Of a stretch of 64,000 nt of DNA, positions 7,988 to 16,289 are shown in pieces (positions within the stretch are counted from its first letter, which is position 1; the number at the start of each line of letters is the position of its first letter). Where the stretch lies: NCBI GenBank assembly GCA_018266355.1, contig JAFEAP010000005.1, positions 244,546 to 308,545 on the forward strand, given 5' to 3'. The DNA is from Bdellovibrionales bacterium. Its GTDB lineage: Bacteria; Bdellovibrionota; UBA1018. Position numbers and translations under genes: made by a program. A model generated the notes under the pieces. It saw only the letters and a list, made by a program, of their open reading frames with translations. It was not told where the DNA came from and made no database searches.

Positions 7988-9475
7988 TTAGCCGACGTTC
8001 TTCCAATACGTCGAGATCGGAACTTCGCCGCCGACGGTGATCTCCGGGATCCGCATCGTCGGCTGGGCGTCCGTCACGGGCGCGCCCTGGCCGTCCTTCC
8101 CGCAGGTACCGGTCGCGAATCCGAGGTCGCTTCCGACGCGGTCGATGACCTGAAGAACCTTCGGTCCGTTTCCGACGAGCGTCGCGCCGCGGATCGGTTC
8201 GCCGAGCTTCCCGTCGCGGATGAGGTACCCCTCGGTGACGGCGAAGACGAAGTCTCCGGTCACGGTATTCACCTGGCCGCCGCCCATCGACTTCACGTAC
8301 ACGCCCCACTTCGTGTCGCGGAGGATCTGCTCGGGATCGTCCTTGCCGGGTGCGATGTAGGTGTTCGTCATCCGCACGATCGGTTTGTGCCGGAAGGTCT
8401 CGCGACGTCCGTTCCCGGTCGCGGGCAGGTCGAATTTCATCGCCGAGATGCGATCGACCATATAGCCCTTGAGGACGCCGTTTTCGATCAGCACGTTCCG
8501 CTGCGAAGGCGTGCCTTCGTCGTCGAACGTATAGGAACCGCGACGCTCGGGCATCGTGCCGTCGTCCAGCACCGAGATAAGGGAGGAAGCGACCTGCTTG
8601 CCGACCTGGTTTTGGTAGACGGAGAGGCCGTTACAAGCGAGGTCCGCCTCGAGGCCGTGGCCGACGGCTTCGTGGATCATCGTTCCGCCGGCTTCCGCGG
8701 CGAGCACGACCGGCATCGAGCCGGACGGCGCCGGCACGGCGGTGAGGAGCACCTTCACGCGCTTCGCGGCTTCCGCGCCGATCGATTCGGGCGGATTCTT
8801 CGCGAAAAACTCGATGCCGACGAATCCGCCGTCGGTTTCGTACGCGCTCTCGACGCGAGGTTCGCCCTCGGACCGAGTTTCGCCGACGACTTCGACGGCG
8901 ACTTGGAGGTAGGTTTTCTCGTCTCGCGAGACGAGCCCGTCGCTGTTCACGACGAGGATCTTGCGGAGGGAATCGAGCACGATCGCCGAGATTTGACGCG
9001 CGTCCGCGAGTTCCTTCCGAGCGCCCTTCTCGGCGCGCGAGGCGAGCGCGACTTTTTCCTTCAGGGTGATTGAGCGCGGGGATTCCTTCACTTTATAGTT
9101 CGCGATCTCGCGGGACTTCGGCTCGGTCTTGCGCCACTCGACCTTCGTCGACGCGGACTTCGCCCCCCCGGTCACCGCGGCGGAAAGCGCGGCGGCGAGC
9201 GACTCGAGCGCCGACTGGGAAAGATCGGTCGTGTAGCCGTAGACCGAACGGCCGTCGAAAAGGATCCGCAGTCCCGCGCCGCGATCGCGACCGTCGACGA
9301 TTCGGTCGACCTTCCCGTCCTCGAAGAAGACGCGCGAAGATTCGGTGTCCTCGAAAAAGAGTTCGGCGAGCGCGCCGCCGTTCCGAAGCGCGGTGGCGAG
9401 GACCTTCTCGAGGTCGACGCCGTCGGCGAGGCCGAAGGATTTTTGGGATTCAAGCAGAGTCGATTTTGAGCTCAT
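7988..9475 (-). CDS. tldD: TldD metalloprotease
   Basis: TldD is the catalytic subunit of the TldD/TldE (PmbA) zinc protease that degrades unfolded peptides and matures some modified peptides. The 495-residue length is normal. The zinc motif HEAVGHGLEADL lies at about 268 (HExxxH), and the C-terminal region keeps the TCGKDGQG segment. Its 5' end overlaps the DUF4911-like gene by 26 bases, implying coupled expression. A TldE/PmbA partner is not visible in the window. Confidence 0.95.
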   Translation of the reverse strand: MSSKSTLLESQKSFGLADGVDLEKVLATALRNGGALAELFFEDTESSRVFFEDGKVDRIVDGRDRGAGLRILFDGRSVYGYTTDLSQSALESLAAALSAAVTGGAKSASTKVEWRKTEPKSREIANYKVKESPRSITLKEKVALASRAEKGARKELADARQISAIVLDSLRKILVVNSDGLVSRDEKTYLQVAVEVVGETRSEGEPRVESAYETDGGFVGIEFFAKNPPESIGAEAAKRVKVLLTAVPAPSGSMPVVLAAEAGGTMIHEAVGHGLEADLACNGLSVYQNQVGKQVASSLISVLDDGTMPERRGSYTFDDEGTPSQRNVLIENGVLKGYMVDRISAMKFDLPATGNGRRETFRHKPIVRMTNTYIAPGKDDPEQILRDTKWGVYVKSMGGGQVNTVTGDFVFAVTEGYLIRDGKLGEPIRGATLVGNGPKVLQVIDRVGSDLGFATGTCGKDGQGAPVTDAQPTMRIPEITVGGEVPISTYWKNVG

Positions 9476-9752
9476 AAAGTTCTCCGGCGAGGCGGTCGGT
9501 GAGGTCGTTCAGGATGCGCTCGACTTCGGGCAGCTGCCCCACCGGAATCACCAGCTCGAGATCGCGATGCCGATCTCCGGGTTGATGGGGCAGCGTCGAG
9601 TAGGCACAAACTCCCTCCGACGCTTCGAAGATGGAATAAACGAACGCCGAATCGTCGCTGCGGACGCGGATGCGGCGGACCACCGACGCGGCGGGATCGA
9701 TCCCCTCGCCCGGTTGCCCTTTCATTTTAGTCGACTTTGACGGGTCTGTCAT
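9450..9752 (-). CDS. DUF4911-like small protein
   Basis: A 100-residue soluble protein overlapping the start of tldD. The pattern FVYSIFEASEGVCAYSTL, then an acidic/His-rich turn and a C-terminal LPEVERILNDL helix, resembles DUF4911 proteins, which are small and often sit beside other conserved genes. Function is unknown. Its ATG lies only 22 bases from the divergent ATG at 9775, so the promoter for the plus-strand gene is inside this gene's first codons. Confidence 0.7.
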   Translation of the reverse strand: MTDPSKSTKMKGQPGEGIDPAASVVRRIRVRSDDSAFVYSIFEASEGVCAYSTLPHQPGDRHRDLELVIPVGQLPEVERILNDLTDRLAGELYELKIDSA

Positions 9753-9765
9753 TTGCGCTTATCCT
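9737..9765 (+). promoter_or_regulatory. Sigma-70-like promoter for the CpoB-like gene
   Basis: TTGACG (9737-9742), a 17-base spacer and TATCCT (9760-9765) make a good housekeeping-type promoter. The -10 box ends nine bases before the ATG at 9775, so the predicted transcript would have almost no leader. It lies in the first codons of the divergent DUF4911-like gene. Confidence 0.55.
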
Positions 9766-9774
9766 TGTTATGGA

Positions 9775-10740
9775 ATGAATTCACGGAAGAATCCATCGGT
9801 GATCCCACTCCTGTTCGCGCTCACGCTGACGGGTTGCTCCACGCTCTCGCGTTCGAATCCGGACGCGGAAAAAGCCGCGGAAAACGGCGGAAAAAACACC
9901 TACTCCGCGACGGAAGGCGACGCGCCCGCCGACCTGAAAGACCAGAAGATCCAACACCTCGAAGGCACGGTCACGCAGTTGAATTCGCGCATCGCCGAGC
10001 TCGAGGGAAAACTCCAGGCCGCGGAAGCGCGCCCCGACCTCCGGGAGGGCGCGACGACCGCGAAGACGACGAATCGCCAGATTTTTGACGGAACGATGGG
10101 CGCGAAAGTCGCCGCGAGCGTGGCCGGAAACGATCCGGGCGCCGGATTCGTGAACGACGCTTCCGTGCGGGCCTACCAGCAAGGCAAGATGCTCTTCGAT
10201 CAGGAAAAATATCCGGAGTCGATCCTCGCCTTCTCGGCGTTCCTCGAGACGAACCCGAACCACCCGCTCGCCGGATCCGCCCAGTACGTGATCGGCGAAG
10301 CGTACTATCGCCAGGGCGACTACGCGGTGGCCGATCAGGAATTCCAGAAACTCGCCGTCCGCTACCCGCATTCCCCGCGCATGAGCTACGCGCTCGTCCG
10401 CCTCTCCCAGAGCGCGACCGCGCTCGGAAAAGTCGAGGAAGGGCGTAAATACCGGACGGAGGCCGAGGGCCTCTTCCCGAAAAGCCCCGCCTTGAAACTC
10501 TTCCGCGAAGCGCCCGCGCCGTCCGGCAGTTCCACTGCCTCCGTGCAGACGGGAGACGCCGCGACTCCGATCGCGACGGCGCCGGAGATGACGATCGAGA
10601 AACCGAGCGTCCCGTCGATTACCGAACCGCGCGTGGAAGCTCCGACCATCGAGAAGCCGACGGTCGAAGCGCCCTCGTCGAACGCGCCCCGCGCCCGAGT
10701 GGGTGACGACCTCGACGCGCCTCCGGGAGCCGGCGGTTGA
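9775..10740 (+). CDS. CpoB/YbgF-like TPR lipoprotein
   Basis: A 321-residue envelope protein. A lipoprotein signal ends in LTLTGC. Residues about 57-88 form a coiled coil (KIQHLEGTVTQLNSRIAELE). Residues about 133-242 hold tetratricopeptide units (AYQQGKMLFDQEKYPESILA and following). This coiled-coil-plus-TPR order is that of CpoB/YbgF, which links Tol-Pal to septal peptidoglycan synthesis. Here a lipid anchor replaces the usual soluble form, and a C-terminal IEKP/EAP-rich tail is added. Tol or Pal genes are not adjacent, so the role is inferred. No Shine-Dalgarno sequence precedes the ATG, which fits the leaderless promoter. The stop overlaps the next start (TTGA). Confidence 0.75.
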   Translation: MNSRKNPSVIPLLFALTLTGCSTLSRSNPDAEKAAENGGKNTYSATEGDAPADLKDQKIQHLEGTVTQLNSRIAELEGKLQAAEARPDLREGATTAKTTNRQIFDGTMGAKVAASVAGNDPGAGFVNDASVRAYQQGKMLFDQEKYPESILAFSAFLETNPNHPLAGSAQYVIGEAYYRQGDYAVADQEFQKLAVRYPHSPRMSYALVRLSQSATALGKVEEGRKYRTEAEGLFPKSPALKLFREAPAPSGSSTASVQTGDAATPIATAPEMTIEKPSVPSITEPRVEAPTIEKPTVEAPSSNAPRARVGDDLDAPPGAGG

Positions 10741-12686
10741 AGCGCGCGTCGCTCATCCGCACGACGCTTTACGCCTCCGCCGCTTTCGCCGCCCTCACCC
10801 TGGCTTCCCACCGGATCTGGGCGAGTCCCGAGTCCGAATCCGCGCGCATCGCGGGAAACCTTCGCGCTTACTCCGATGACGACTGGATGAAGATCGCCGG
10901 AGAACGCGCGACCGAGAAATACGAGGTCGCCCGCGGCGACACGCTCTGGGACATCTCCGAACGACTCTTCGGCGACGCGAAGGTCTGGCCGAAGATCTGG
11001 GAAATCAACAACACCACCATCCTGAACCCGCACATGATCGAGCCGCGGATGGCGCTGCTCTTCAGTTCCGGTTCGGGCACGAGCCTGCCGAGCCTCGCCG
11101 TCACGAACACGGGCGCCGGACCCGTGGGCGACGACGCCATCTCGGCCGCGGCGAAAGCCGGCGGAATGACGAACACCGGGACGACGACGGTGAAGAACCA
11201 CTACACCCTCTCGAAGGACGACCGGCCGGGCCCGGTTTGGGACGAGAAGACGCCCTATCCCTCGAAGGAATGGCAGAAACTTCCCCGTCAATCCTGGGAG
11301 AACGTCGAGATCAATCTCCCCGGCAACATCGACAAGGACGGCTTCGACACCCATAACCGGATCTACCTGCGCAAGCCCGCGACCGGTCTCGAAGTGCCGC
11401 ATTTCGTTTCTTGCAGTCCGATCAAACCGCTCGCGAAGATCGTCGGCTCGCGGCTGATCACGAGTTACGTCACCCGAGGCGCCGAAATCACGATCACCGC
11501 CGACGCCCCCCTCGAAGTGAACACGAGCTACACGCTACTCGACGCGAATCCGTCGAACATCGAGGCCGGAGACCGCAAGGCGCTTTCCTACGACATCCTC
11601 GGCCGGGTGAAGATCCTCGGCGTCCAAAGCGGAACCTACGTCGGCGAGATCCAGAACTCCCGCGAAACGATCCCGCGCGGCGCACTGCTCGTCCCCGAGA
11701 TCAAACGCATCGAACGTCCGGCGCCGGTCGCCGGCGCCTCGAAAGTGACCGGCACGATCCTCTCCGATCGCCGCACGGGCGCGTTCATGTCCGGCCAGTA
11801 TAAATGGGTTTACATCAACCGCGGCACGCGCGACGGCGTCCAACCGGGCATGCTCTTCCGGATCTTCCAGAACCAGGACCCGAAGACCGGCCTCGCGCTC
11901 ACGAAAGGCGACGTCTTCGTCTCCGGCGACGCGCAGGTGTTCCAGGGTTGCGAGGACTTCTCGATCGGTCTCTTCATCTGGAGCCGCGGCGAAGTCCCCG
12001 AGATGTACGAAGGCCAGCTCCTGACCGATCTCGCCGACGAAAAGGTTCGCTTCTACTTCAACGGCGAGGCCTCCGACATCCCGACGAAGGAAGAAGCCGC
12101 GCTCACGCCGCCGTCCGGAGTCGTCGACGCCCCGAAACCCGAACCGACGACCGCGATCATCGGCCCGGGCCCGACGGCCCCGACCGAGAACGCTCCGGAA
12201 GAGACCGTCCTCACGCCTCCGCCGCCGGAAGAACTGCAAGAAAAGGAAGCGCTCAAACCCGGCATGACCGAGGAAAAGAAAACCGCCGAGGAAGAAGACT
12301 GGCTCGACAAGCTCGATAACCACAAGGAACTCCAGGGCGACGAGGAAAACGAACTCCGCGAACTCGAGAAGTTCCACGAGACGGAAACCGCGAAGGCACC
12401 GAAGCAGGAACTTCCTGAAACCGCGCCCGCGCCGGACGGCACTTCCGATCTCCCGCCTCCACCGCCCGAGAGCGACCTTCCGCCGGCCCCGCCCGCCGAA
12501 GCCGCCGCGCCGGCCGCACCCGACTCTTCGTTCCCTTCGGAAGAACCGGTGGTCGAGACGCCTTCGACCGTGGTGAATCCGAATCCGCCGACGAAGTCCG
12601 CGAAAGCACCGAAGGCGCCTTCCGCCGAACCGCCCGCCGGGAATCCGTTCGAATCCGAAACGACCGACGGGCTGCCGCCGCTCTGA
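10737..12686 (+). CDS. LysM-domain envelope protein with Pro/Glu-rich tail
   Basis: A 649-residue protein starting at a TTG that overlaps the preceding stop by four bases. A signal peptide occupies about residues 1-29. A LysM domain spans about 61-108 (KYEVARGDTLWDISERLFGD onward), predicting peptidoglycan binding in the periplasm. The middle third is a beta-rich region of unknown fold. The last ~200 residues are low-complexity Pro/Glu/Ala sequence, probably an extended spacer. Coupling to the CpoB-like lipoprotein suggests both act at the cell wall. Confidence 0.85.
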   Translation: MKRASLIRTTLYASAAFAALTLASHRIWASPESESARIAGNLRAYSDDDWMKIAGERATEKYEVARGDTLWDISERLFGDAKVWPKIWEINNTTILNPHMIEPRMALLFSSGSGTSLPSLAVTNTGAGPVGDDAISAAAKAGGMTNTGTTTVKNHYTLSKDDRPGPVWDEKTPYPSKEWQKLPRQSWENVEINLPGNIDKDGFDTHNRIYLRKPATGLEVPHFVSCSPIKPLAKIVGSRLITSYVTRGAEITITADAPLEVNTSYTLLDANPSNIEAGDRKALSYDILGRVKILGVQSGTYVGEIQNSRETIPRGALLVPEIKRIERPAPVAGASKVTGTILSDRRTGAFMSGQYKWVYINRGTRDGVQPGMLFRIFQNQDPKTGLALTKGDVFVSGDAQVFQGCEDFSIGLFIWSRGEVPEMYEGQLLTDLADEKVRFYFNGEASDIPTKEEAALTPPSGVVDAPKPEPTTAIIGPGPTAPTENAPEETVLTPPPPEELQEKEALKPGMTEEKKTAEEEDWLDKLDNHKELQGDEENELRELEKFHETETAKAPKQELPETAPAPDGTSDLPPPPPESDLPPAPPAEAAAPAAPDSSFPSEEPVVETPSTVVNPNPPTKSAKAPKAPSAEPPAGNPFESETTDGLPPL

Positions 12687-12694
12687 ACCGGAGC

Positions 12695-12710
12695 TGGCCC
12701 GCGGTTTGCG
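12695..12710 (+). promoter_or_regulatory. Possible sigma-54 promoter upstream of dprA
   Basis: TGGCCCGCGGTTTGCG matches the -24/-12 consensus (TGGCACG-N4-TTGCW) at all but two positions, with GG and GC correctly spaced. The predicted start would fall about four bases before the dprA ATG. In GC-rich DNA such matches arise by chance, so this is tentative. A sigma-54 activator gene is present at 18821-20320. Confidence 0.3.
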
Positions 12711-12723
12711 ATCTCGCTCGGGA

Positions 12724-13584
12724 ATGACCGCCGATCCCGTCACGACCGTCGAACTCCGTCCCCTACTCCATCCCCTCTTCTCCGCCGTGCCCTCGCCGCC
12801 GTCCCACGTCTGGATCGAAGGGCGCGAGTCCGCGTTCGGGCTCCTCGATCGCCTTCCGCGCGACGGTCTCGCCGTCGTGGGAACCCGAGCTCCGGATCGC
12901 CGAGCGCTCTTCCACCTCGTCGAGACGATCCGGCGACTACGCGGAACCCCGCTCGTCATCCTTTCCGGTCTCGCACGCGGGATCGACGCGGCGGCGCACG
13001 AAGCGGCGCTTTCGGCGGGACTACCGACGATCGCGATCCTCGGCTGCGGGATTCGACAAACCTATCCTCCCGAAAACGCGCGCCTGCGGGCCCGCATCCT
13101 GGACGCCGGCGGCTTGGTACTTTCCGAATTTCCTCCCGACGAGGGTCCGCTTCCGTCCTACTTCATTTCGCGGAACCGATTGATCGCGGGATTCTCCGCC
13201 GCGACCTGGATCGTTCAGTCCGGTTACCGGTCCGGAGCTCTGAATACCGCGAAGTGGGCCCGGCGGCAGGGACGCGGGTTGTTCGTCACTCCTTCCTTCC
13301 CCGGCGATCCCGGCTTTCTCGGGAACGAGAACCTCCTCGCGAACGAAGTCGAGGCGATCCCGCTTTGGAACGCCGAAGGATTCGTCAAACAGTGGATCGG
13401 GCTCTTCAGCACGATCGAGCGGAATCGTCGTCGGCGAACCAGCGACGCCGCGCTCGAGATCGTGCTCGAGGTCGAGCGTGGGATGCGGGAAGGGAAATCC
13501 CTCTATTCGATCCTGGAGGAGCGCGCCCTCCGCACGGGGGAATCCATCGACGAGCTGCTTGAGCGCGTCCAGCGTACGTTCTAA
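12724..13584 (+). CDS. dprA: DNA-processing protein DprA
   Basis: DprA/Smf loads RecA onto incoming single-stranded DNA during natural transformation. The 286-residue product has the Rossmann-fold landmarks: AVVGTRAP, ILSGLARGIDAAAH at about 80-95, AILGCGIRQTYPPEN, SEFPPD and FISRNRLIAGFS. The usual SGSLiTA motif reads SGALNTAKWA. A short helical C-terminal extension replaces a recognisable DML1 winged helix. The start is the ATG at 12724; a TTG at 12706 is less likely. The deaminase follows after nine bases. Confidence 0.92.
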   Translation: MTADPVTTVELRPLLHPLFSAVPSPPSHVWIEGRESAFGLLDRLPRDGLAVVGTRAPDRRALFHLVETIRRLRGTPLVILSGLARGIDAAAHEAALSAGLPTIAILGCGIRQTYPPENARLRARILDAGGLVLSEFPPDEGPLPSYFISRNRLIAGFSAATWIVQSGYRSGALNTAKWARRQGRGLFVTPSFPGDPGFLGNENLLANEVEAIPLWNAEGFVKQWIGLFSTIERNRRRRTSDAALEIVLEVERGMREGKSLYSILEERALRTGESIDELLERVQRTF

Positions 13585-13593
13585 AATCGGGAC

Positions 13594-14457
13594 ATGCCCG
13601 GAGCCGCCGCCCTGCATACCGCCTGGCTCACCTCCGAAGAAACGACCTTCGTCGTTTCGGTTCCCGCCGCGTCCGGACGGTCGGCGATCGTCGAATTGAT
13701 CGAGCGGATCTATCACGCGCAGTCGCTCGCCGGATCTTCGCGCGCGCGGACGATCCTGCGCGAACGGATCCACGCGAACTACGCCGCGAACCTTTCCGAA
13801 CGCGAAGCGGTGAAGGTCGCGGCGAAACGCCTGAACGCTCCCACCGACCGTCCGCCTCCCTCCGCCCACTCCGGCGCTTCCCGCGTGCTCGAGCTTTCCG
13901 AGGCCCCGCCGCTCCCGGATTTCGCGCTTCCGGAATTCACCACCGGGGAGTTCGCGCCGGGGACCGTTCTCGACCGCGCGGCGGTCGGACGCGCGCTCGA
14001 ACGGCTGAAGCGGGAAACCACGCGCGCTCGGGAAAAATGGTCTTCGGATCGACCGGTCTCCGCGCTCCTCCTCGACCGCGACGGACGTTTCCTCGCCGGC
14101 GCCTGGAACACGAACGCCGTGATGAGAACGCGCCATGCCGAACGAAACCTCTGCGATTCGCTTCGCGCGCTCACGCCCGAGGGGAAGATTCCCGCGGGAG
14201 CGACGCTTTACGTGACCTTGAAACCGTGCCGGATGTGCGCGGCGCGGATCTGGGAGGCGGCCGCCGATCCGGCCGCGCTCACCGTGATTTTCCTCGAGAA
14301 CGATCCCGGGCCGCTCGCCCAGGGGACGCTCCTCGAACCGCGCTCGCCCGCGCGCGTGCGTTACCTCGGGCTCGATCACCCGCTCTTCGAGGCCGCGACT
14401 TCCCGTCTCGACTCGGTTCCGGGCCCCGGAACGTCCACCCGAGGTCCTCGACCGTGA
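13594..14457 (+). CDS. Bd3614-like cytidine deaminase-superfamily protein
   Basis: A 287-residue protein with the zinc-deaminase signature: HAE at 181-183 and PCRMC (P211, C212, C215), preceded by a ~140-residue N-terminal globular domain. This N-domain plus C-terminal deaminase layout, together with dprA linkage and likely Bdellovibrionota origin, fits the Bd3614-like deaminase family, whose substrate is unknown (nucleic acid or nucleotide). It probably shares a transcript with dprA. Its last ~60 codons overlap antisense with the acetyltransferase tail; the catalytic core ends before the overlap. Confidence 0.8.
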   Translation: MPGAAALHTAWLTSEETTFVVSVPAASGRSAIVELIERIYHAQSLAGSSRARTILRERIHANYAANLSEREAVKVAAKRLNAPTDRPPPSAHSGASRVLELSEAPPLPDFALPEFTTGEFAPGTVLDRAAVGRALERLKRETTRAREKWSSDRPVSALLLDRDGRFLAGAWNTNAVMRTRHAERNLCDSLRALTPEGKIPAGATLYVTLKPCRMCAARIWEAAADPAALTVIFLENDPGPLAQGTLLEPRSPARVRYLGLDHPLFEAATSRLDSVPGPGTSTRGPRP

Positions 14458-15016
14458 TCGAGTACATCATGCAGTCGCGCCACGCGCCCCGGAGGTAGAG
14501 CATCCTCCGTTTGCAGCCTTCCCTCCGCATCCCGAGCGCGCGCGCGAGCCGGATCGAGCGAACGTTCCGAGGTTCGATCCCGGCCTCGAGTCGATGCAGC
14601 TTCAAATCGCGGAAAGCGAGTTCGAACGCGGCGGAAACGGCCTCCTTCGCGTAGCCCCGGCCCCAATATGGATTCAAGATGTTGTAGCCGAGGTAGGCGG
14701 TCTGCGCGAAGCGCCGCATGACGTCCATGATCGCGAACCGACCGAGGTACGCGCCGTCCGATCGGCGAAAGATCCCGAAATCGTAGAACGCGTCCCGCGC
14801 GATGTCGGCGTTCGCGCCCTTCACGAGTTTCGCGAATCGCGCGCGCGTGAGTTCCTCGGGCTTCCGCGCCGAACGGTCCCAGTCGTTTCGGGACGCGGAG
14901 GAAGCGAGATGGGCCTCCCGCCACGCGCGGAAATCCCCCGCGCGGAGCGGCCGCACGACGAGCCGTTTCGTTCGCCGCAGGAGTCGCTTCGGCGGGGAAA
15001 ACCGGGATTCCGCCAC
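14279..15016 (-). CDS. GNAT N-acetyltransferase (RimJ/RimL type)
   Basis: A GCN5-related acetyltransferase likely acting on a protein N-terminus or small amine. The start is a GTG at 15016. Landmarks are RLVVRPLRAGDFRAW, GRFAIMDV, the acetyl-CoA loop YWGRGYAKEAVSAAFELAF and the LHRLEAGIEPRN motif typical of RimJ/RimL enzymes. The conserved domain ends near residue 185. The remaining Arg-rich ~60 residues lie antisense to the deaminase gene and may be a non-conserved tail. It follows ddl by three bases on the same strand. Confidence 0.82.
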   Translation of the reverse strand: MAESRFSPPKRLLRRTKRLVVRPLRAGDFRAWREAHLASSASRNDWDRSARKPEELTRARFAKLVKGANADIARDAFYDFGIFRRSDGAYLGRFAIMDVMRRFAQTAYLGYNILNPYWGRGYAKEAVSAAFELAFRDLKLHRLEAGIEPRNVRSIRLARALGMRREGCKRRMLYLRGAWRDCMMYSITVEDLGWTFRGPEPSRDGKSRPRRAGDRARGNARARASAVRGASPGRAARDRSRGKSR

Positions 15017-15019
15017 GAC

Positions 15020-16168
15020 TTACTTCTGGGTGAAATCGCGGACGAGCGCCGCTCGGCGTTCCTTCCGCGCGATCGCGAGCTCGATCAATTTCGTGAGGAG
15101 TTCGCCGTACGGCACGCCGGAGGCTTCCCACATCTTCGGATACATCGAGATCGAGGTGAAACCCGGCATCGTGTTCACTTCGTTGAAATAGATCTTCCCG
15201 TCGTTCTTATCGAGGAAGAGGTCGACTCGCGCGAGACCCTCGCACTCGAGCGCGGTGAACGCGCGACGGGCGACGTCCTGCGCGAACGTGAGCTGCTCCT
15301 TCGTGATGTCGGCCGGGATCTTCATCGTCATCCCGTTTTCGTCGAGGTACTTCGCCTCGTAGGAGTAGAACTCGTGGGTCGGATTGATCTCGCCCGCGAC
15401 GGAGACGAGCGGCGCTTCGCCGTACTTCGCGTTCTCGAGGACGGAAAGCTCGATCTCGCGCGCGGAGATCGCCTTTTCGACGAGGACTTTCGTATCGTAG
15501 CGAAGGGCGTCCGCGACGGCCGGCGCGAAGTCCGCGGCCGATTTCACTTTATGGACCCCGACCGACGAACCGGAGTTCGCCGGCTTCACGAAACACGGAT
15601 AACCGAATTCCTTCTCGGCGCGCGCGGCGAAAGTCGATTTCTTCGCGCCCCACTCCGAGCCGCGGATGCAGAAACTCGGGACGACGGGCAATCCTTCGGC
15701 GGCGATGAGCCGCTTGGCGACGTCCTTGTCCATGCCCACCGCCGAGGCGAGCACGCCGCACCCGACGTAAGCGACTTCGGCGAGTTCGAGGAGCCCTTGG
15801 ACCGTGCCGTCTTCGCCGTTCGTTCCGTGCATCACCGGAAAGACGACGTCGAACGCGGTGGACGCTTTTCCCGCGCCGCCCGACGCGAGATCGGTCGGTT
15901 TCAACGCGACGACTCCTGTCTCCGTCCCGCCCGGATTCGAGGGCAGCACCACCTCCGGAAGATTTCGGTAGATCGGCAGCGAAACCGTCTGTTGCTGAAG
16001 AAGGGCCGGATCGGCGAGGTGCCACTTTCCATTTTTGTCGATCCCGATCGGCACGATCTCGAACTTCGCGCGGTCGAGGTTGTTGATGACGCTCGCCGCT
16101 GAGCGCAATGCGACTTCATGTTCCCCGGATCGACCGCCATAGAGCACTGCGACACGAATCTTCTTCAT
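15020..16168 (-). CDS. ddl: D-alanine--D-alanine ligase
   Basis: An ATP-grasp enzyme that makes the D-Ala-D-Ala terminus of peptidoglycan precursors in the cytoplasm. Length is 382 residues, close to the larger Ddl subtype. Landmarks are [16 protein letters not shown] at the N-terminus, [31 protein letters not shown], the AREIELSVL segment and RVDLFL...[12 protein letters not shown] at the C-terminus, with metal-binding Glu and Asn. The gene is divergent from glutamate dehydrogenase, with the promoter region at 16169-16289. Confidence 0.96.
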   Translation of the reverse strand: MKKIRVAVLYGGRSGEHEVALRSAASVINNLDRAKFEIVPIGIDKNGKWHLADPALLQQQTVSLPIYRNLPEVVLPSNPGGTETGVVALKPTDLASGGAGKASTAFDVVFPVMHGTNGEDGTVQGLLELAEVAYVGCGVLASAVGMDKDVAKRLIAAEGLPVVPSFCIRGSEWGAKKSTFAARAEKEFGYPCFVKPANSGSSVGVHKVKSAADFAPAVADALRYDTKVLVEKAISAREIELSVLENAKYGEAPLVSVAGEINPTHEFYSYEAKYLDENGMTMKIPADITKEQLTFAQDVARRAFTALECEGLARVDLFLDKNDGKIYFNEVNTMPGFTSISMYPKMWEASGVPYGELLTKLIELAIARKERRAALVRDFTQK

Positions 16169-16254
16169 CTTTCTTAGTCTAACCCGCTTCCCTTGAAAGT
16201 CGAAAGTGTTCGGGCTTAGAGTCGGTAGGCATTTTCATTTGAAGCCGTTATCCG

Positions 16255-16268
16255 CGCACCTCGGTGCG
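16255..16268 (+). repeat. CGCACC-TC-GGTGCG palindrome upstream of gdhA
   Basis: A perfect 6-bp dyad with a two-base centre, ending 21 bases before the gdhA ATG. Closely related palindromes occur at 33854-33896. It could be an operator or a leader hairpin. Confidence 0.4.
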
Positions 16269-16289
16269 AATCCCGAAAGGAAAGCCGTC

